Shown: positions 15,993 through 26,463, counted from the first letter of the stretch. The stretch is DNA of 64,000 nucleotides from Gammaproteobacteria bacterium (GCA_021772985.1 JAJFKX010000058.1:62001-126000), one strand, 5' to 3'. Notes: generated by a model not told the origin, from the sequence alone. Translations and numbers: made by a program.

Positions 15993-17837
15993 ATGAATCG
16001 TTATCCGTTATGGAAATATGTACTGATCGGCATTGTGATGTTGTTCGGTGCGCTTTATTCAACTCCTAATCTGTTTAATGTTGACCCCAGTCTGCAGGTT
16101 AGCTCCAGTCGTGGTCTGGATATTGATATAAACCTGGCTGACAGGGTGTCTAATATCCTGCGTCAGGAAAACATCTCAGCGAAATCAGTCAGCAGCGACG
16201 AGTCGAAAGTACTGGTCACGTTTGCTGATGGAAAAACCCAGGAACAGGCACAGGTTGTTTTGGAAGATACGCTGGATACAAGGCAAAACACAGTTGCATT
16301 AACCAGTACGGCGGATGTCCCCGGTTTCTTTCGTGCTATCAAAGCCGCTCCGATGGTACTTGGTCTGGATTTACGTGGCGGTGTGCATTTCCTTATGGAA
16401 GTTGACATGGCCACTGCTGAGCGGCAGCAGCAGGACAGCATTGTTGATGATTTCAGAACCATCCTGCGTGATGAGCGCATCCGTTATCAATCGGTGGTCG
16501 CCAATGGTAAAACCATTACTGCTGTATTGCGTAATGCCGATGATTTAGCTGAAGCACTCAACGCGATCAGACAACAAAACCAGGATTTGTCGATAAATAC
16601 TGAAAACCGTGGCACGGATGGAGTGATTCGAGCTGAAATCACGGATCAGATGATACAGACTTTGCGGCAGACAGCCATGCAGCAAAACCTGACCACTCTG
16701 CGTAACCGGATCAACCAGACCGGTGTGGCGGAACCAAGTATCCAGCAACAGGGTGAAGATCGAATTGTGATTCAATTGCCGGGTGTGGACAATCCTGATG
16801 AAATCAAGGAGCGCATCAATGCCACAGCGACTTTGGAATATCGTGCTGTGGATATGGAAAACGATGCAGTTGCCGCCGCCAACAGTGGCCGCATTCCCCC
16901 GACTTCACGATTATATTATCAGCGTGATGGATCACCGGTACTGTTGCAGAAACGGTTGATTGTATCGGGCAAACAGTTGATTGGAGCCAGCGCTGGGTTT
17001 GATCAGCAGAACGGATCACCGATGGTGCGGGTAACCCTGGATGGTTCTGGTGCCAATCGGATGTTTGATTTTACCCGTGAAAATGTCAACAAGCTGATGG
17101 CAGTGGTTTATATAGAAGACCGTTATGATCCGGATGCCGAGCGCTTCCGAAAACATGAAGAAGTCATTTCGGTAGCCAATATTCTCGAGCCGTTTGGTAA
17201 AACCTTCCAAACCACCGGCCTGGAGAGTTTCCAGGAGGCTTCTAATTTAGCCTTGTTCTTAAGGGCTGGTGCGTTAGCCGCGCCGATGCGTATTATCGAA
17301 GAGCGCACAGTAGGTCCCAGTCTGGGGCAGGATAATATTGATCGCGGTTTCCGCTCGGTAATGATCGGTTTTGTTCTGGTTCTGATATTCATGGCTTTGT
17401 ACTACCGGGTGTTTGGTCTGATTGCCAACGTTGCATTGTTCCTGAATCTGGTCTTGCTGGTTGCCGCTTTATCAATGTTTGGAGCAACTCTAACGTTACC
17501 GGGTATTGCCGGGATTGTGTTAACGGTAGGGATGGCAGTCGATGCGAATGTATTGATCTTCGAGCGAATTCGCGAAGAACTGCGTAATGGCAACAGTCCG
17601 CAAAACAGTATTCGCGCCGGTTATGATAAAGCGCTGTCAACCATCGCTGATGCCAATATCACCACGCTGATTGCAGCACTGGCTTTGCTGGTATTTGGCT
17701 CTGGTCCAATTCGTGGTTTTGCGGTGACTTTGAGCATTGGCATTGTGACGTCGATGTTTACCGCAATCATGGTAACGCGGGCGCTGGTGAACTGGATTTA
17801 CGGCCGTAAGGCCAAGCTTAAAGCATTGGCTATATAG
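15993..17837 (+). CDS. secD: Protein translocase subunit SecD
   Basis: A 614-aa protein. TM1 near the N-terminus is followed by a periplasmic P1 domain containing 'VLGLDLRGGVHFLMEVD', a second periplasmic part ending 'ALAAPMRIIEERTVGPSLGQDNI', and five C-terminal helices with 'GMAVDANVLIFERIREEL'. Length and motifs match E. coli SecD. With SecF it uses the proton gradient to pull exported proteins out of SecYEG. It starts 33 bases after yajC. Confidence 0.97.
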   Translation: MNRYPLWKYVLIGIVMLFGALYSTPNLFNVDPSLQVSSSRGLDIDINLADRVSNILRQENISAKSVSSDESKVLVTFADGKTQEQAQVVLEDTLDTRQNTVALTSTADVPGFFRAIKAAPMVLGLDLRGGVHFLMEVDMATAERQQQDSIVDDFRTILRDERIRYQSVVANGKTITAVLRNADDLAEALNAIRQQNQDLSINTENRGTDGVIRAEITDQMIQTLRQTAMQQNLTTLRNRINQTGVAEPSIQQQGEDRIVIQLPGVDNPDEIKERINATATLEYRAVDMENDAVAAANSGRIPPTSRLYYQRDGSPVLLQKRLIVSGKQLIGASAGFDQQNGSPMVRVTLDGSGANRMFDFTRENVNKLMAVVYIEDRYDPDAERFRKHEEVISVANILEPFGKTFQTTGLESFQEASNLALFLRAGALAAPMRIIEERTVGPSLGQDNIDRGFRSVMIGFVLVLIFMALYYRVFGLIANVALFLNLVLLVAALSMFGATLTLPGIAGIVLTVGMAVDANVLIFERIREELRNGNSPQNSIRAGYDKALSTIADANITTLIAALALLVFGSGPIRGFAVTLSIGIVTSMFTAIMVTRALVNWIYGRKAKLKALAI

Positions 17838-17847
17838 AGGACTGCAC

Positions 17848-18795
17848 ATGGAACTGTTTCATAAACAAACCACCATTGATTTCATGGGCAAGCGTCGGCT
17901 GGCGCTGATTATGTCCCTTATATTGCTGGCCATCGGTGTTGCCAGTCTGGTCACGCGCGGTCTGAATTTCGGTTTGGATTTCACCGGTGGAACCCTAATC
18001 GAAGTCAGTTATGCAGAAGCGCCGGTGTTGTCGGAAGTCAGGCAGGCATTGGCAGATGCCGGTTTTGATGATGCCGTGGTGCAAACATTTGGTGCGGAAA
18101 CCGATATTGTGGTACGCCTTGCACCGCGTAACGCGGAAGAAAGTGCTGATAAATTGAGCACTGATGTGACCAATGCTTTAAGGCAAAACAGCAGCTCTGA
18201 AGTAACCCTGCGGCGGCAGGAGTTTGTCGGCCCTCAAATTGGTCGGGAACTGGCGGAAAAGGGCAGCTTGGCCATGCTGGTAGTGCTGTTGGGTATTCTG
18301 GCTTATGTCTCAATGCGCTTTCAATGGCGTTTTTCACTTGGCGCTGTCGCTGCCCTGGTACATGATGTGCTGATAACATTCGGTGTTATTGCGATCACTC
18401 AGATATCATTCGATCTCACTGTTGTAGCAGCTTTACTGGCGATGATTGGTTATTCGCTGAACGATACCATTGTGGTATTTGATCGTATTCGCGAAAACTT
18501 CCGTTCATTACGCAAAGTCGATTCGGAGCAGGTCATAAACACTTCAGTTAATCAAACTTTATCTCGCACCTTGATGACTTCAGGCACAACTTTGCTGGTG
18601 TTGGCGGCTTTGTTTTACTTTGGCGGTGAAATTATTCACGCTTTTGCTTTCACCTTGATTATTGGGGTGTTGGTCGGGACGTATTCATCCATTTATATCG
18701 CCAGTACTGCAGCATTGTCTTTGGGTGTCAGCCGAGAAGACCTGTTGGAACAAAAAGTGCAGAAAGAAGGCGCCAATTTGGATCCGCTTGTTTGA
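17848..18795 (+). CDS. secF: Protein translocase subunit SecF
   Basis: A 315-aa protein with the SecF hallmark 'GLNFGLDFTGGTLIEV' in the periplasmic domain, 'RRQEFVGPQIGREL' before TM2, and 'GYSLNDTIVVFDRIREN' in the TM4-TM5 loop. It follows secD by ten bases with AGAGGA upstream of the ATG. Partner of SecD. Confidence 0.97.
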   Translation: MELFHKQTTIDFMGKRRLALIMSLILLAIGVASLVTRGLNFGLDFTGGTLIEVSYAEAPVLSEVRQALADAGFDDAVVQTFGAETDIVVRLAPRNAEESADKLSTDVTNALRQNSSSEVTLRRQEFVGPQIGRELAEKGSLAMLVVLLGILAYVSMRFQWRFSLGAVAALVHDVLITFGVIAITQISFDLTVVAALLAMIGYSLNDTIVVFDRIRENFRSLRKVDSEQVINTSVNQTLSRTLMTSGTTLLVLAALFYFGGEIIHAFAFTLIIGVLVGTYSSIYIASTAALSLGVSREDLLEQKVQKEGANLDPLV

Positions 18796-18875
18796 AACCG
18801 CTGATGGTTCATTCAATCAATGTTTAATCTATATTCGTTACAGTCAGTGTCAAAGCCAAGCCTTGAGGAAACATT

Positions 18876-19478
18876 ATGAGTCTGCATAAACGATTGTTAA
18901 TCACAGGAATGATTCTGGCAGTGGCAGCCTGTGTCACGATTAATGTGTATTTTCCTGAAGCCGCTGCTGAACGCGCGGTCAATGAGTTTGTCAGCAGTGT
19001 GAATGGAAACAGTGATACCGCTGAACCACCGCTGGAAGGTGGTGAAACGTCATCACTGTTACAACCAGGCAACTATTTTGACCCATTGATGTTATTAGTG
19101 CCGGCCGCCTATGCTCAGCAAAATATTGATATTAATATCAATACAGCTCCAATCCGAGCGATTCAGGACCGCATGCGTGCGCGTCAGGCAAATGAGTTAA
19201 AGCCGTTTTTTGAAGCAGGTGCAATCGGCTATGGCAATGATGCCATGGTTCAGGTTAAAAACCGCTCCGCAGTAGGCCTGGCGGATAGAAATAAGCTGGA
19301 GCAGGTGGTCGCAGCCGAAAACCAGGATCGCACAGCTGTTTACCGTGAAATTGCAGTCGCCAATGGACATCCGGAATGGGAAGACGATATCCGAAGGTTG
19401 TTTGCAGATGAATGGGTAAAACAGGCAGAACCAGGCTGGTTCTATCAAAATGCACCAGGCGAGTGGTTGCAAAAATAA
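18876..19478 (+). CDS. DUF1318 (YdbL-like) lipoprotein
   Basis: A 200-aa protein. Lipobox AVAAC (Cys19) is followed directly by 'VTINVYFPEAAAERA', the signature of DUF1318/YdbL proteins; the C-terminal half, 'RMRARQANELKPFFEAGAIGYGNDAMV', is the conserved domain. In enterobacteria YdbL is encoded with the large AsmA-like protein YdbH; no YdbH is seen here. A 50-residue insert (~45-85) separates the lipobox end from the conserved domain. Function unknown. Confidence 0.82.
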   Translation: MSLHKRLLITGMILAVAACVTINVYFPEAAAERAVNEFVSSVNGNSDTAEPPLEGGETSSLLQPGNYFDPLMLLVPAAYAQQNIDININTAPIRAIQDRMRARQANELKPFFEAGAIGYGNDAMVQVKNRSAVGLADRNKLEQVVAAENQDRTAVYREIAVANGHPEWEDDIRRLFADEWVKQAEPGWFYQNAPGEWLQK

Positions 19479-19498
19479 TAAATAATAATCAATAACTG

Positions 19499-20827
19499 AT
19501 GGCTGCTGACCGGCAGACGATTGATCCAGTCGTTGCTGATATTACTGACTTAACCCACGACGGGCGTGGTGTGGCGCGGATTAATGGTAAAGCAGTGTTT
19601 GTACACGGTGCCTTGCCCGGAGAGCAGGTGCAAGTGCGCTTCTTGAAACGTCGACGCCGCTACGATGAGGCTGAAGCCATTGGTGTAATCACCGCCAGCA
19701 AAGACCGCATCGAACCGCGCTGTGCACATGTGGATTTCTGTGGGGGTTGTGCATTTCAACATATGCACATTGATGCTCAGCGTGTTTTCAAGCAACATCA
19801 ATTAATCGAAAACCTGCGACGTATCGGCCAGCTCGATATTGATCATGAACAACTGGACGAACCATTGATTGCCGAAGATTGGCAATACCGGCGCAAAGCA
19901 CGTCTGAGCGTTCGTTACGTGCACAAGAAACAGCGAGTGCTGGTGGGTTTCAGAGAACGGCGTGGCAACTTTGTCGCTGATTGCAAAGAATGTCATGTGC
20001 TGAGGCCTGAAGTGGCGGCACAACTACCTCGCATGGCGGAATTGGTGGAAAGCTTAAGTATCAAAGATAAGATCGCCCAATTCGAAGTGGCCTGTGATGA
20101 CAACAGCGCCGCGTTGGTGGTTCGTCATTTGGAACCGTTGAATGATGCTGATCTGCAGCAATTACAGGCTTTTCATATTGAAACGGATATAGCTGTTTAT
20201 CTGCAACCCAAAGGGCCGGACAGCATTCACCGGTTGGCGCCGGAACAACACCAATTGAGCTATGCCATTGACGACGGGCATATACATATTGATTTCGAGC
20301 CTTCAGATTTTATCCAGGTCAATGGCAATTTGAATCAGCGCATGGTTGCCCAGGCAATGGATTGGCTTCAACTCGATGCCAATGATCGGGTGTTGGATTT
20401 ATTTTGCGGCCTGGGTAATTTCAGTTTGCCGATGGCACGCCGGGCTGCTTCAGTAACAGCGGTGGAAGGAGCTGATGAATTGGTTCAACGAGCCAAGGTT
20501 AACGCTGTTAATAATCACTTGAGTAACGTCGAGTTTTATGTGGCTGATTTAAGTCGGCAGCCTGAAAATGTAAGTTGGTTGAACCAGCATTATGACTGTG
20601 TATTGTTGGATCCTCCGCGTAGCGGTGCAGAAGCCTGTCTGCCGTTTATCGCCAACAGCAGCGCGCGAACGGTGCTGTATGTATCCTGCCAGCCCGCCAG
20701 TCTGGCGCGCGATCTGGGTATTTTGGTTAATACCCATGGTTTTAAACTGGACAGGATCGGTATTATGGATATGTTTCCCCACACCGCACATCTGGAAACC
20801 ATGGCGTTATTGAGCCGTGATCTCTGA
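19499..20827 (+). CDS. rlmD: 23S rRNA (uracil-1939-C5)-methyltransferase RlmD
   Basis: A 442-aa RumA-type enzyme. An N-terminal TRAM domain (~10-65) is followed by the iron-sulfur cysteines 'CAHVDFCGGC' and a fourth in 'CKECHV'. The SAM-binding motif 'VLDLFCGLGNFSLPMA', 'LLDPPRSGAEA' and the catalytic 'YVSCQPASLARD' complete the m5U methyltransferase core. The ligand cysteines separate it from RlmC by spacing, though RlmC cannot be excluded without comparison. Its end overlaps nagZ. Confidence 0.9.
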   Translation: MAADRQTIDPVVADITDLTHDGRGVARINGKAVFVHGALPGEQVQVRFLKRRRRYDEAEAIGVITASKDRIEPRCAHVDFCGGCAFQHMHIDAQRVFKQHQLIENLRRIGQLDIDHEQLDEPLIAEDWQYRRKARLSVRYVHKKQRVLVGFRERRGNFVADCKECHVLRPEVAAQLPRMAELVESLSIKDKIAQFEVACDDNSAALVVRHLEPLNDADLQQLQAFHIETDIAVYLQPKGPDSIHRLAPEQHQLSYAIDDGHIHIDFEPSDFIQVNGNLNQRMVAQAMDWLQLDANDRVLDLFCGLGNFSLPMARRAASVTAVEGADELVQRAKVNAVNNHLSNVEFYVADLSRQPENVSWLNQHYDCVLLDPPRSGAEACLPFIANSSARTVLYVSCQPASLARDLGILVNTHGFKLDRIGIMDMFPHTAHLETMALLSRDL

Positions 20828-21848
20828 ATCAATAACCGGATCGCTGATTATTGGCATTTCCGGCTGTCAGTTGACGGATCAGGACACAACCAATTTGCGC
20901 CATCCGGCAGTTGCAGGTGTGGTTTTATTTGCCCGTAACTTTCAATCCCCGTCACAACTGGAATCGTTGTGTCAGTCGATCAAGCAGTTAAGGCAACCTG
21001 AATTGCTGATCTGTGTTGATCAGGAAGGCGGCCGGGTTCAGCGCTTTAAGCAAGGTTTTACATCACTGCCGTCATTGGCCGTTTATGGTCGGTTATATCA
21101 ACAGGATACCGGGCGAGCGTGTGATTATGCTTATCGTCACGGCCGGGTCATGGCTGCAGAGTTACGCGCCCGAGGGGTGGATTTAAGTTTTGCCCCGGTA
21201 CTGGACGTACAGTCGGCCAGTAATGTTATCGGAGATCGGGCATTCAGCACCAATCCGTATGTTATTGCCGAGTTAGGTACCGCGATGATTGCCGGAATGC
21301 ACGACAGTGGAATGGCCGCTGTCGGTAAACATTTCCCTGGGCATGGCACGGTCTTGGCGGATTCACATCATGAAGTTGTGACTGATACACGCGAGTTTGA
21401 TCAAATTGTTAACCATGATTTAGTGCCGTTTCAACAGTTATCACAGCAACTGGATGCTGTGATGATGGCACATGTTTGTTACCCCTGTGTTGACCGGATG
21501 CCGGCGGGTTATGCACGCTTTTGGATTCAAGATGTGTTGCGGCAACAATTGGGTTTTGATGGTGCCGTGATTTCTGATGACCTGGATATGTTAGGCGGTG
21601 CCGGTATTGGAGATCTTTCAGCTCGTTTGAAAGCCAGTTTGAAGGCAGGTTGTAACCTGGCTCTGGTGTGTCAGGCCGATTCAGTGACCCAGGTGCTTAA
21701 TAGCATGCAGTGTGAAAATGTATCATCTAGCATGCCAACCTTAAGCATACTGCAACCGGGCAATCAAGCATTAACTATGGAGCAAATGCAGACGGTTGGT
21801 GAATGGCGCCAGTGGCAAACATCGATTACCAATTTATGCGAATTATAA
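20817..21848 (+). CDS. nagZ: Beta-N-acetylhexosaminidase NagZ
   Basis: A 343-aa family 3 glycosidase. 'CVDQEGGRVQRF', 'GVDLSFAPVLDV', the mobile His loop 'KHFPGHGTVLADSHHE' and the nucleophile region 'AVISDDLDMLGG' are all present. It removes GlcNAc from 1,6-anhydromuropeptides during cytoplasmic wall recycling. The start is a GTG at 20817 overlapping the end of rlmD, indicating coupling. Confidence 0.93.
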   Translation: MISESITGSLIIGISGCQLTDQDTTNLRHPAVAGVVLFARNFQSPSQLESLCQSIKQLRQPELLICVDQEGGRVQRFKQGFTSLPSLAVYGRLYQQDTGRACDYAYRHGRVMAAELRARGVDLSFAPVLDVQSASNVIGDRAFSTNPYVIAELGTAMIAGMHDSGMAAVGKHFPGHGTVLADSHHEVVTDTREFDQIVNHDLVPFQQLSQQLDAVMMAHVCYPCVDRMPAGYARFWIQDVLRQQLGFDGAVISDDLDMLGGAGIGDLSARLKASLKAGCNLALVCQADSVTQVLNSMQCENVSSSMPTLSILQPGNQALTMEQMQTVGEWRQWQTSITNLCEL

Positions 21849-22041
21849 ATCTTGCATTGGCATTTAAATAGCCATTCCAAGAACACTGAATTCGACACAG
21901 CTGCCCGATAGTCATATTCAGCAGCAAATTGACGCTAATCAATCAGCTGGTTTGTTGTTGCCGGGTACAATGTTTGATCGATGATTACCCTTTTAACAGC
22001 TACTCAATGGTGGTTGGTAATATCGATGAAGTGTGCATTGC

Positions 22042-22437
22042 TTATGGCTTGTTCTGAGTACTCAATAAATAATCGGCAACCGCCGATGACTGCTTTAACT
22101 CCGGCATTAAACTCGGCGGTATAGGTGCACGTCTGCGACTGGATTGTGGTGGATAGTTTTTAGCCAGATAATCAAGCATGGTACTTTCCGTGGCAGGGTC
22201 AAATTGCCATAGGTTCTGGGTGGCCTGCATCCAACGAATGATATCCAGCCAGGTTTGCCGATCAGCCCGTTGACTGATAACCAATTTATGCGAATGACAA
22301 ACACCACAGTGCGCGCTGACGAGTTCCCAGCCGGTATCGATATTCAGTCCGGTATTCGGGTCGATATTGTCTTCGGCAAACGCAGACGGACAGCATAATG
22401 ATACAAAAATGATAACCGCCAATAGCCGCTCAATCAT
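22042..22437 (-). CDS. Sulfite oxidase cytochrome c subunit (SorB-like)
   Basis: A 131-aa exported protein (signal 1-21) with one heme c motif, 'CGVCH' (44-48), and a Met-rich mid-region that could give the axial ligand. It begins one base after the stop of the molybdopterin oxidase gene and is therefore its co-expressed electron acceptor, as SorB is for SorA. The assignment rests on this pairing and the single CxxCH. Confidence 0.78.
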   Translation of the reverse strand: MIERLLAVIIFVSLCCPSAFAEDNIDPNTGLNIDTGWELVSAHCGVCHSHKLVISQRADRQTWLDIIRWMQATQNLWQFDPATESTMLDYLAKNYPPQSSRRRAPIPPSLMPELKQSSAVADYLLSTQNKP

Positions 22438-22438
22438 C

Positions 22439-23755
22439 TCACACCATCACTTTAACGGCGATTCGGTGACAGGCATTATTTAGATACCCACGCGGATTCC
22501 AGCCAGGTAATACCATCGGCTGCGAACTGCCGTTCTGGTCAACAGCCCGAGCCCATATTTCGTAATACCCTGGTTCAGGAAAATGAATGCTGGAATGCCA
22601 GTGCTGCCATGCCAGTCGGTTAACCGGCTTATCCAGAATGGCAGTCTGCCAGGTGGCGCCGAAATCAATGGACGTGTGCAGTTCGCTTACAGACTGATCA
22701 CCGGCCCAGGCATGTCCTCGAATAGCCAAAGATTCTCCTAAGTTATGGCTGATCCCGGATTTAGGGAAAGTGACAATCGATTTGACCGGCATGGATTCGA
22801 TGATACACATATCATCATCGGCAACAGCAGTGCCGGGGGCTACCGGTTTGCAGGGTATGCGATATGATTGACCCGTCATTTTGGGGCCATCATGCAACTG
22901 GTTGCGGACCAGGATTTTTGTCAGCCACTTACCGCTGACCGACCCGGGCCAACCAGCACAAATTAAACGCAGTGGGTAACCGTGCAGGGCCGGTAATGGT
23001 TCGCCATTCATCGCCCAGACAAGCATGGACTCCGATTCCATTGCTTTATGTACAGGGACTCCTCGTGAGATCGGTAACTTGGTCGGGTCACCGGAAAGGT
23101 GTTTATCCGCAGACTCATAAGCAACATAGACTGCATCATCTTTAATGCCACAGTCAGCCAACACATCTGCAAGCCGAATGCCGGTCCATTCCGGGCAACC
23201 GATAGCACCGTTGGTCCATTGGTTTCCTTTAGCCGGGGGGTAATATTCAGACCGGCCGTTCCCACCACATTCCATTTGCAGTTGCAAAGTTTGAGCTTCA
23301 AATTTGGTTTTTAACTCATCAATTGAATAAGCTTTGGGCGAAACACAAGACTCTCCCTCAATATCGACTTTCCATTGATGTATAGCAGTTTGGTCAATAA
23401 CGGGTGGTATTCCATTGTTGCGGACAAACAGCCGGGTAGCAGGTGTGATTTTATCGTCCAGCAGATGTGCGGGCGTTTCTGCATTAATGGGACGGTCATT
23501 GAGCACAATCAATCCATCTTTTCCAGCCTGTTCAAGTGCTGAGTCTGTTTCAGCCAGGGCTATTGGTATCAGTCCGGCAGGCATGAATTTTGCGAATGGA
23601 ATAGTTGTGCCCAAGGCAACACTCATGGCAATCAGACTGCTTTTGCTTAGGAATCCACGACGAGTGGTTGTGTTCGCCTCAGGCCCAGGCAACCAGTGGT
23701 CTGTGGTCACCGGGTTTTGCGCATACGGCTGGCGGATGCCTTGTTTGTGTTTCAT
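22439..23755 (-). CDS. Tat-exported molybdopterin sulfite oxidase (SorA-like)
   Basis: A 438-aa protein with a Tat signal, 'TRRGFLSKSS' (Arg32-Arg33). The sulfite oxidase fold is marked by the molybdenum-ligand loop 'MECGGNGRS', 'GAIGCPEWTGIRLADVL', and 'HGYPLRLICAGWPG', followed by a C-terminal Ig-like dimerisation domain (~310-430). It probably oxidises sulfite to sulfate in the periplasm and passes electrons to the cytochrome encoded next. Related proteins accept other substrates, so 'sulfite' is by family. Confidence 0.85.
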   Translation of the reverse strand: MKHKQGIRQPYAQNPVTTDHWLPGPEANTTTRRGFLSKSSLIAMSVALGTTIPFAKFMPAGLIPIALAETDSALEQAGKDGLIVLNDRPINAETPAHLLDDKITPATRLFVRNNGIPPVIDQTAIHQWKVDIEGESCVSPKAYSIDELKTKFEAQTLQLQMECGGNGRSEYYPPAKGNQWTNGAIGCPEWTGIRLADVLADCGIKDDAVYVAYESADKHLSGDPTKLPISRGVPVHKAMESESMLVWAMNGEPLPALHGYPLRLICAGWPGSVSGKWLTKILVRNQLHDGPKMTGQSYRIPCKPVAPGTAVADDDMCIIESMPVKSIVTFPKSGISHNLGESLAIRGHAWAGDQSVSELHTSIDFGATWQTAILDKPVNRLAWQHWHSSIHFPEPGYYEIWARAVDQNGSSQPMVLPGWNPRGYLNNACHRIAVKVMV

Positions 23756-23918
23756 GCTAGTGCCTGTCTGACCTGGATTGTTTTATAGTAAACGCAATCA
23801 GGAACGGTGCATAGAACGCTGAGCGCAAGAGTTGTAATTGAACTTTAAGCGCCATCAGTCCAGGCGTATCACGCATCCAGCCTGATCGGAAGTATCTATA
23901 TGCTTAACAGGTATTCAG

Positions 23919-24722
23919 CTAATTGGCATCAGGGCTGATAACACTGGACAACGGCAACTTACGGTTGGCCAGAATATCCAGAACGACAAATTTAGTCTGA
24001 TCATAAGAAGGCTCATATTTATAATAATCATAAGTATCGTGGGAACCGTCTGGCAGATAACCGTCCAAATGAAATAGCCGATCGTTGGGGCCAATTTCAC
24101 CCACAGCTTTAGATTTTTGATTGGTTTTTTCGTAGGTGCCCAGTGAAATGACTTTGCTGGGGCCGTCTTTAAGAGGCCGCTCTTTTGGTTGGTAGATATC
24201 AAACTTATATAGGATCGGTGTTAGACCTTCCATTTTAAAAGCGTTAAATACGTAAACCAGAGATTGTTCGGTTTCAAACTTATCCAAAAGAAATATCGAC
24301 CGCTCGGAAAGCTCCGGGTCTGATTGCGATTGCCACAGCTTATAAAGCCTGCTGCGATATTTATCCCGCAGTTCTGTTTGATTGTCTGAGCTGTATAAGA
24401 CAATCAATCTTTCCATTGTTTGCCAATCATTCGGGTAAGTATCGAGCAAAGCAGTGTAAAAACCGATGGCGTCCTGCGCATTGTTTAACCTTTCTGCAGC
24501 CACCCCGGCATAGAACAAAGTATTTTGTTCTTTGGGCGTTATGGCTAATATTTCCTGAAACAGTTCGAGTGCGGTGCCCGGTTTGTCAGATTCCAGCGCC
24601 TGCAGTGCCTTTGTATACTTGTTATGCAGCACTTGATTGGCTTCAGTTTCGGAAGCAAATTCCTGGGCCAACAGCAACCCGCTGTCAAGCAAAAGTAAAA
24701 GAATTAAGAAAATATGTCGCAT
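23919..24722 (-). CDS. Exported TPR-containing protein
   Basis: A 267-aa protein. Signal peptide 1-20 (ILLLLLDSGLLLAQ) precedes two or three TPR units (~35-105, 'ALELFQEILAITPKEQNTLFYAGVAAERL' region). The C-terminal half (~145-267) resembles no family I know; it contains many Tyr and Lys and ends 'VISPDAN'. Probably periplasmic. It stands alone, with no operon partner within 150 bases. Confidence 0.6.
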   Translation of the reverse strand: MRHIFLILLLLLDSGLLLAQEFASETEANQVLHNKYTKALQALESDKPGTALELFQEILAITPKEQNTLFYAGVAAERLNNAQDAIGFYTALLDTYPNDWQTMERLIVLYSSDNQTELRDKYRSRLYKLWQSQSDPELSERSIFLLDKFETEQSLVYVFNAFKMEGLTPILYKFDIYQPKERPLKDGPSKVISLGTYEKTNQKSKAVGEIGPNDRLFHLDGYLPDGSHDTYDYYKYEPSYDQTKFVVLDILANRKLPLSSVISPDAN

Positions 24723-24930
24723 GGCTTATCAGTTTCGCTAATTTTGCTGTTAGCTTAGCAAATAAGCAACGAATACTTAATCAAACTTCAGATCAGGAAA
24801 CCCTGTTGCATACTCCAAGACAGGTTTGTGTGCACGATTATCTGAGCAGGGCAATGCCGGATAAGACGATATCTGTCTGTTTTTACTATGCTATTCAAAG
24901 CAATGTAAACCGGTTTAACCCAGATGGTGG

Positions 24931-26319
24931 TTAATGCATAGCAGCCGGTTGCTGGTTATCAGCGCAACTGAAACCGTTTGGATTGACCACTTTCTCCAAC
25001 GGCTCAATGTCAAATGCGCCGCTAACGCTTGCAGAGTCGATGCTATATGTCACGTGCGCTAAATCACAGGCGCTGAATTCAACCGAAAACTCACCGACTT
25101 CACTGCTCATTTCAGATGCCGTTGGTGGCATATCAAACATGCCACCTTGACGTGCTCTTAATGGGCCACTGGCGGTATTGCCGTCGAGTGTCAATAAGGT
25201 TGTCATCCAGCGCTGCCCGGTAAAACCGATCTCCATCGGTGGCGGGTCTTCAGGTACAGCGGCCTCCAGAGTGAAGGTAAACCAGGCACCGAACAGCAGG
25301 TCCAGGCTGGGACCGAAATCGAACAGTATGCCTTCTCCATCTGTATCCCGGTTCAGCCAGGCACCTTCGGCCAGGGCAAAATCAAACGGTTCGCCTTGTG
25401 GGCCCAGGTCGATTACCCGGACCAGATTGGGTGTCAGTGGGAATGTGTTGCCATTTAAAGTTGCCCCCGCGGTGGATAACGATTCGTTCAAGTATAAGAA
25501 CTGCCCATCGTCAGAAGCTGCAATTCCGTTTGGAAAAGAGAAACTTGCCTGGCTGGCTTCACCATTATTATGGCCCCGGGTTGAGTCACCGGCAATAACC
25601 CGCATTTGACCATCCAGGGTCATTTCAAAAATTTGACTGGTGGCATTACTTGCAACATATAAAACGCCATTGGCAAAAGTCAGATGGCCGTTGCCTCCGC
25701 CAGGTCGAAAACTGCTTGATGGTGTGTTGGCAACCAGGCTGACTTCACCGGCTTGAGTAATCTTTAAGACCGCTCCGTTGTTAAAATTAGCAGTGTACAG
25801 ATTGCCCATTGGGTCTATGGTTAAGCCATTCGGGCAGCTCAAGCGAGGATCAGAACTTAAGGTGGTACTTACTCCCTGTGGGGTTATTCTTTGGATTGTG
25901 CTGTTGCCACAGTTCGCAACAAAAACATTGTCTTGCGCATCAATCGCAACGCCGACTGGTCCAACAATGCCGCTAGAAGTAAACGTAGTGCGGATTCCCT
26001 GGAGGGTCACCTGATCGATTCGATTACCTCCGATATTAGCCTGGAACAGCACATCCTGAGAATTCCATGCATTTCCGGATGCACCGGCAAAACCGGTTGC
26101 AAATACTGAAACGTCACCTGTCGGTGTCACCTGGTAGAGTTCGCTACCATTGGAATTACTCAGTAATACGCCAAAGTTAGCTACATAAATATTACCATCA
26201 GGTCCGACACTGACACCACCGGAAGCAGGCACTGATTGAACCAGCGTGCTGACCGTTTGCGCATTAACTGCAGTGGTAAATAACAAGAATGCGAAGATAA
26301 GCTTTGCTGAGGTGTGCAT
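24931..26319 (-). CDS. Secreted NHL/SMP-30-like beta-propeller protein
   Basis: A 462-aa protein with a signal peptide ending 'TTAVNA'. Repeats of the form 'DxxGNLYTANFxNGxVxKIT' (for example around residues 40, 120, 165) indicate an NHL-type propeller. Residues ~310-440 form a separate C-terminal domain with 'EGAWLNRDTDGEGILFDF', 'GAWFTFTL' and 'GQRWMTTL', a pattern I associate with secreted proteins of Xanthomonadales-like bacteria. No catalytic motif is seen. Divergent from the 26464 gene. Confidence 0.7.
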   Translation of the reverse strand: MHTSAKLIFAFLLFTTAVNAQTVSTLVQSVPASGGVSVGPDGNIYVANFGVLLSNSNGSELYQVTPTGDVSVFATGFAGASGNAWNSQDVLFQANIGGNRIDQVTLQGIRTTFTSSGIVGPVGVAIDAQDNVFVANCGNSTIQRITPQGVSTTLSSDPRLSCPNGLTIDPMGNLYTANFNNGAVLKITQAGEVSLVANTPSSSFRPGGGNGHLTFANGVLYVASNATSQIFEMTLDGQMRVIAGDSTRGHNNGEASQASFSFPNGIAASDDGQFLYLNESLSTAGATLNGNTFPLTPNLVRVIDLGPQGEPFDFALAEGAWLNRDTDGEGILFDFGPSLDLLFGAWFTFTLEAAVPEDPPPMEIGFTGQRWMTTLLTLDGNTASGPLRARQGGMFDMPPTASEMSSEVGEFSVEFSACDLAHVTYSIDSASVSGAFDIEPLEKVVNPNGFSCADNQQPAAMH

Positions 26320-26463
26320 GGATTGCTCCAGTTAGTTCTGATGGCAGATATTTCGCAAAGTATAGCAAATTACGAAACACGTCGCACTTTGCCTGTACCT
26401 TGGGATAAGGTTAAACCAGGTGTCTGCAAACGGCATCCAAGCAGGAAGACCGAGAGGATCAGT

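Noticed and set aside
26314-26463. N-terminal extension of the membrane protein at 26464
   Set aside because: It would overlap the start of the divergent propeller gene and lacks a ribosome site, whereas GAGAGGA precedes ATG 26464.
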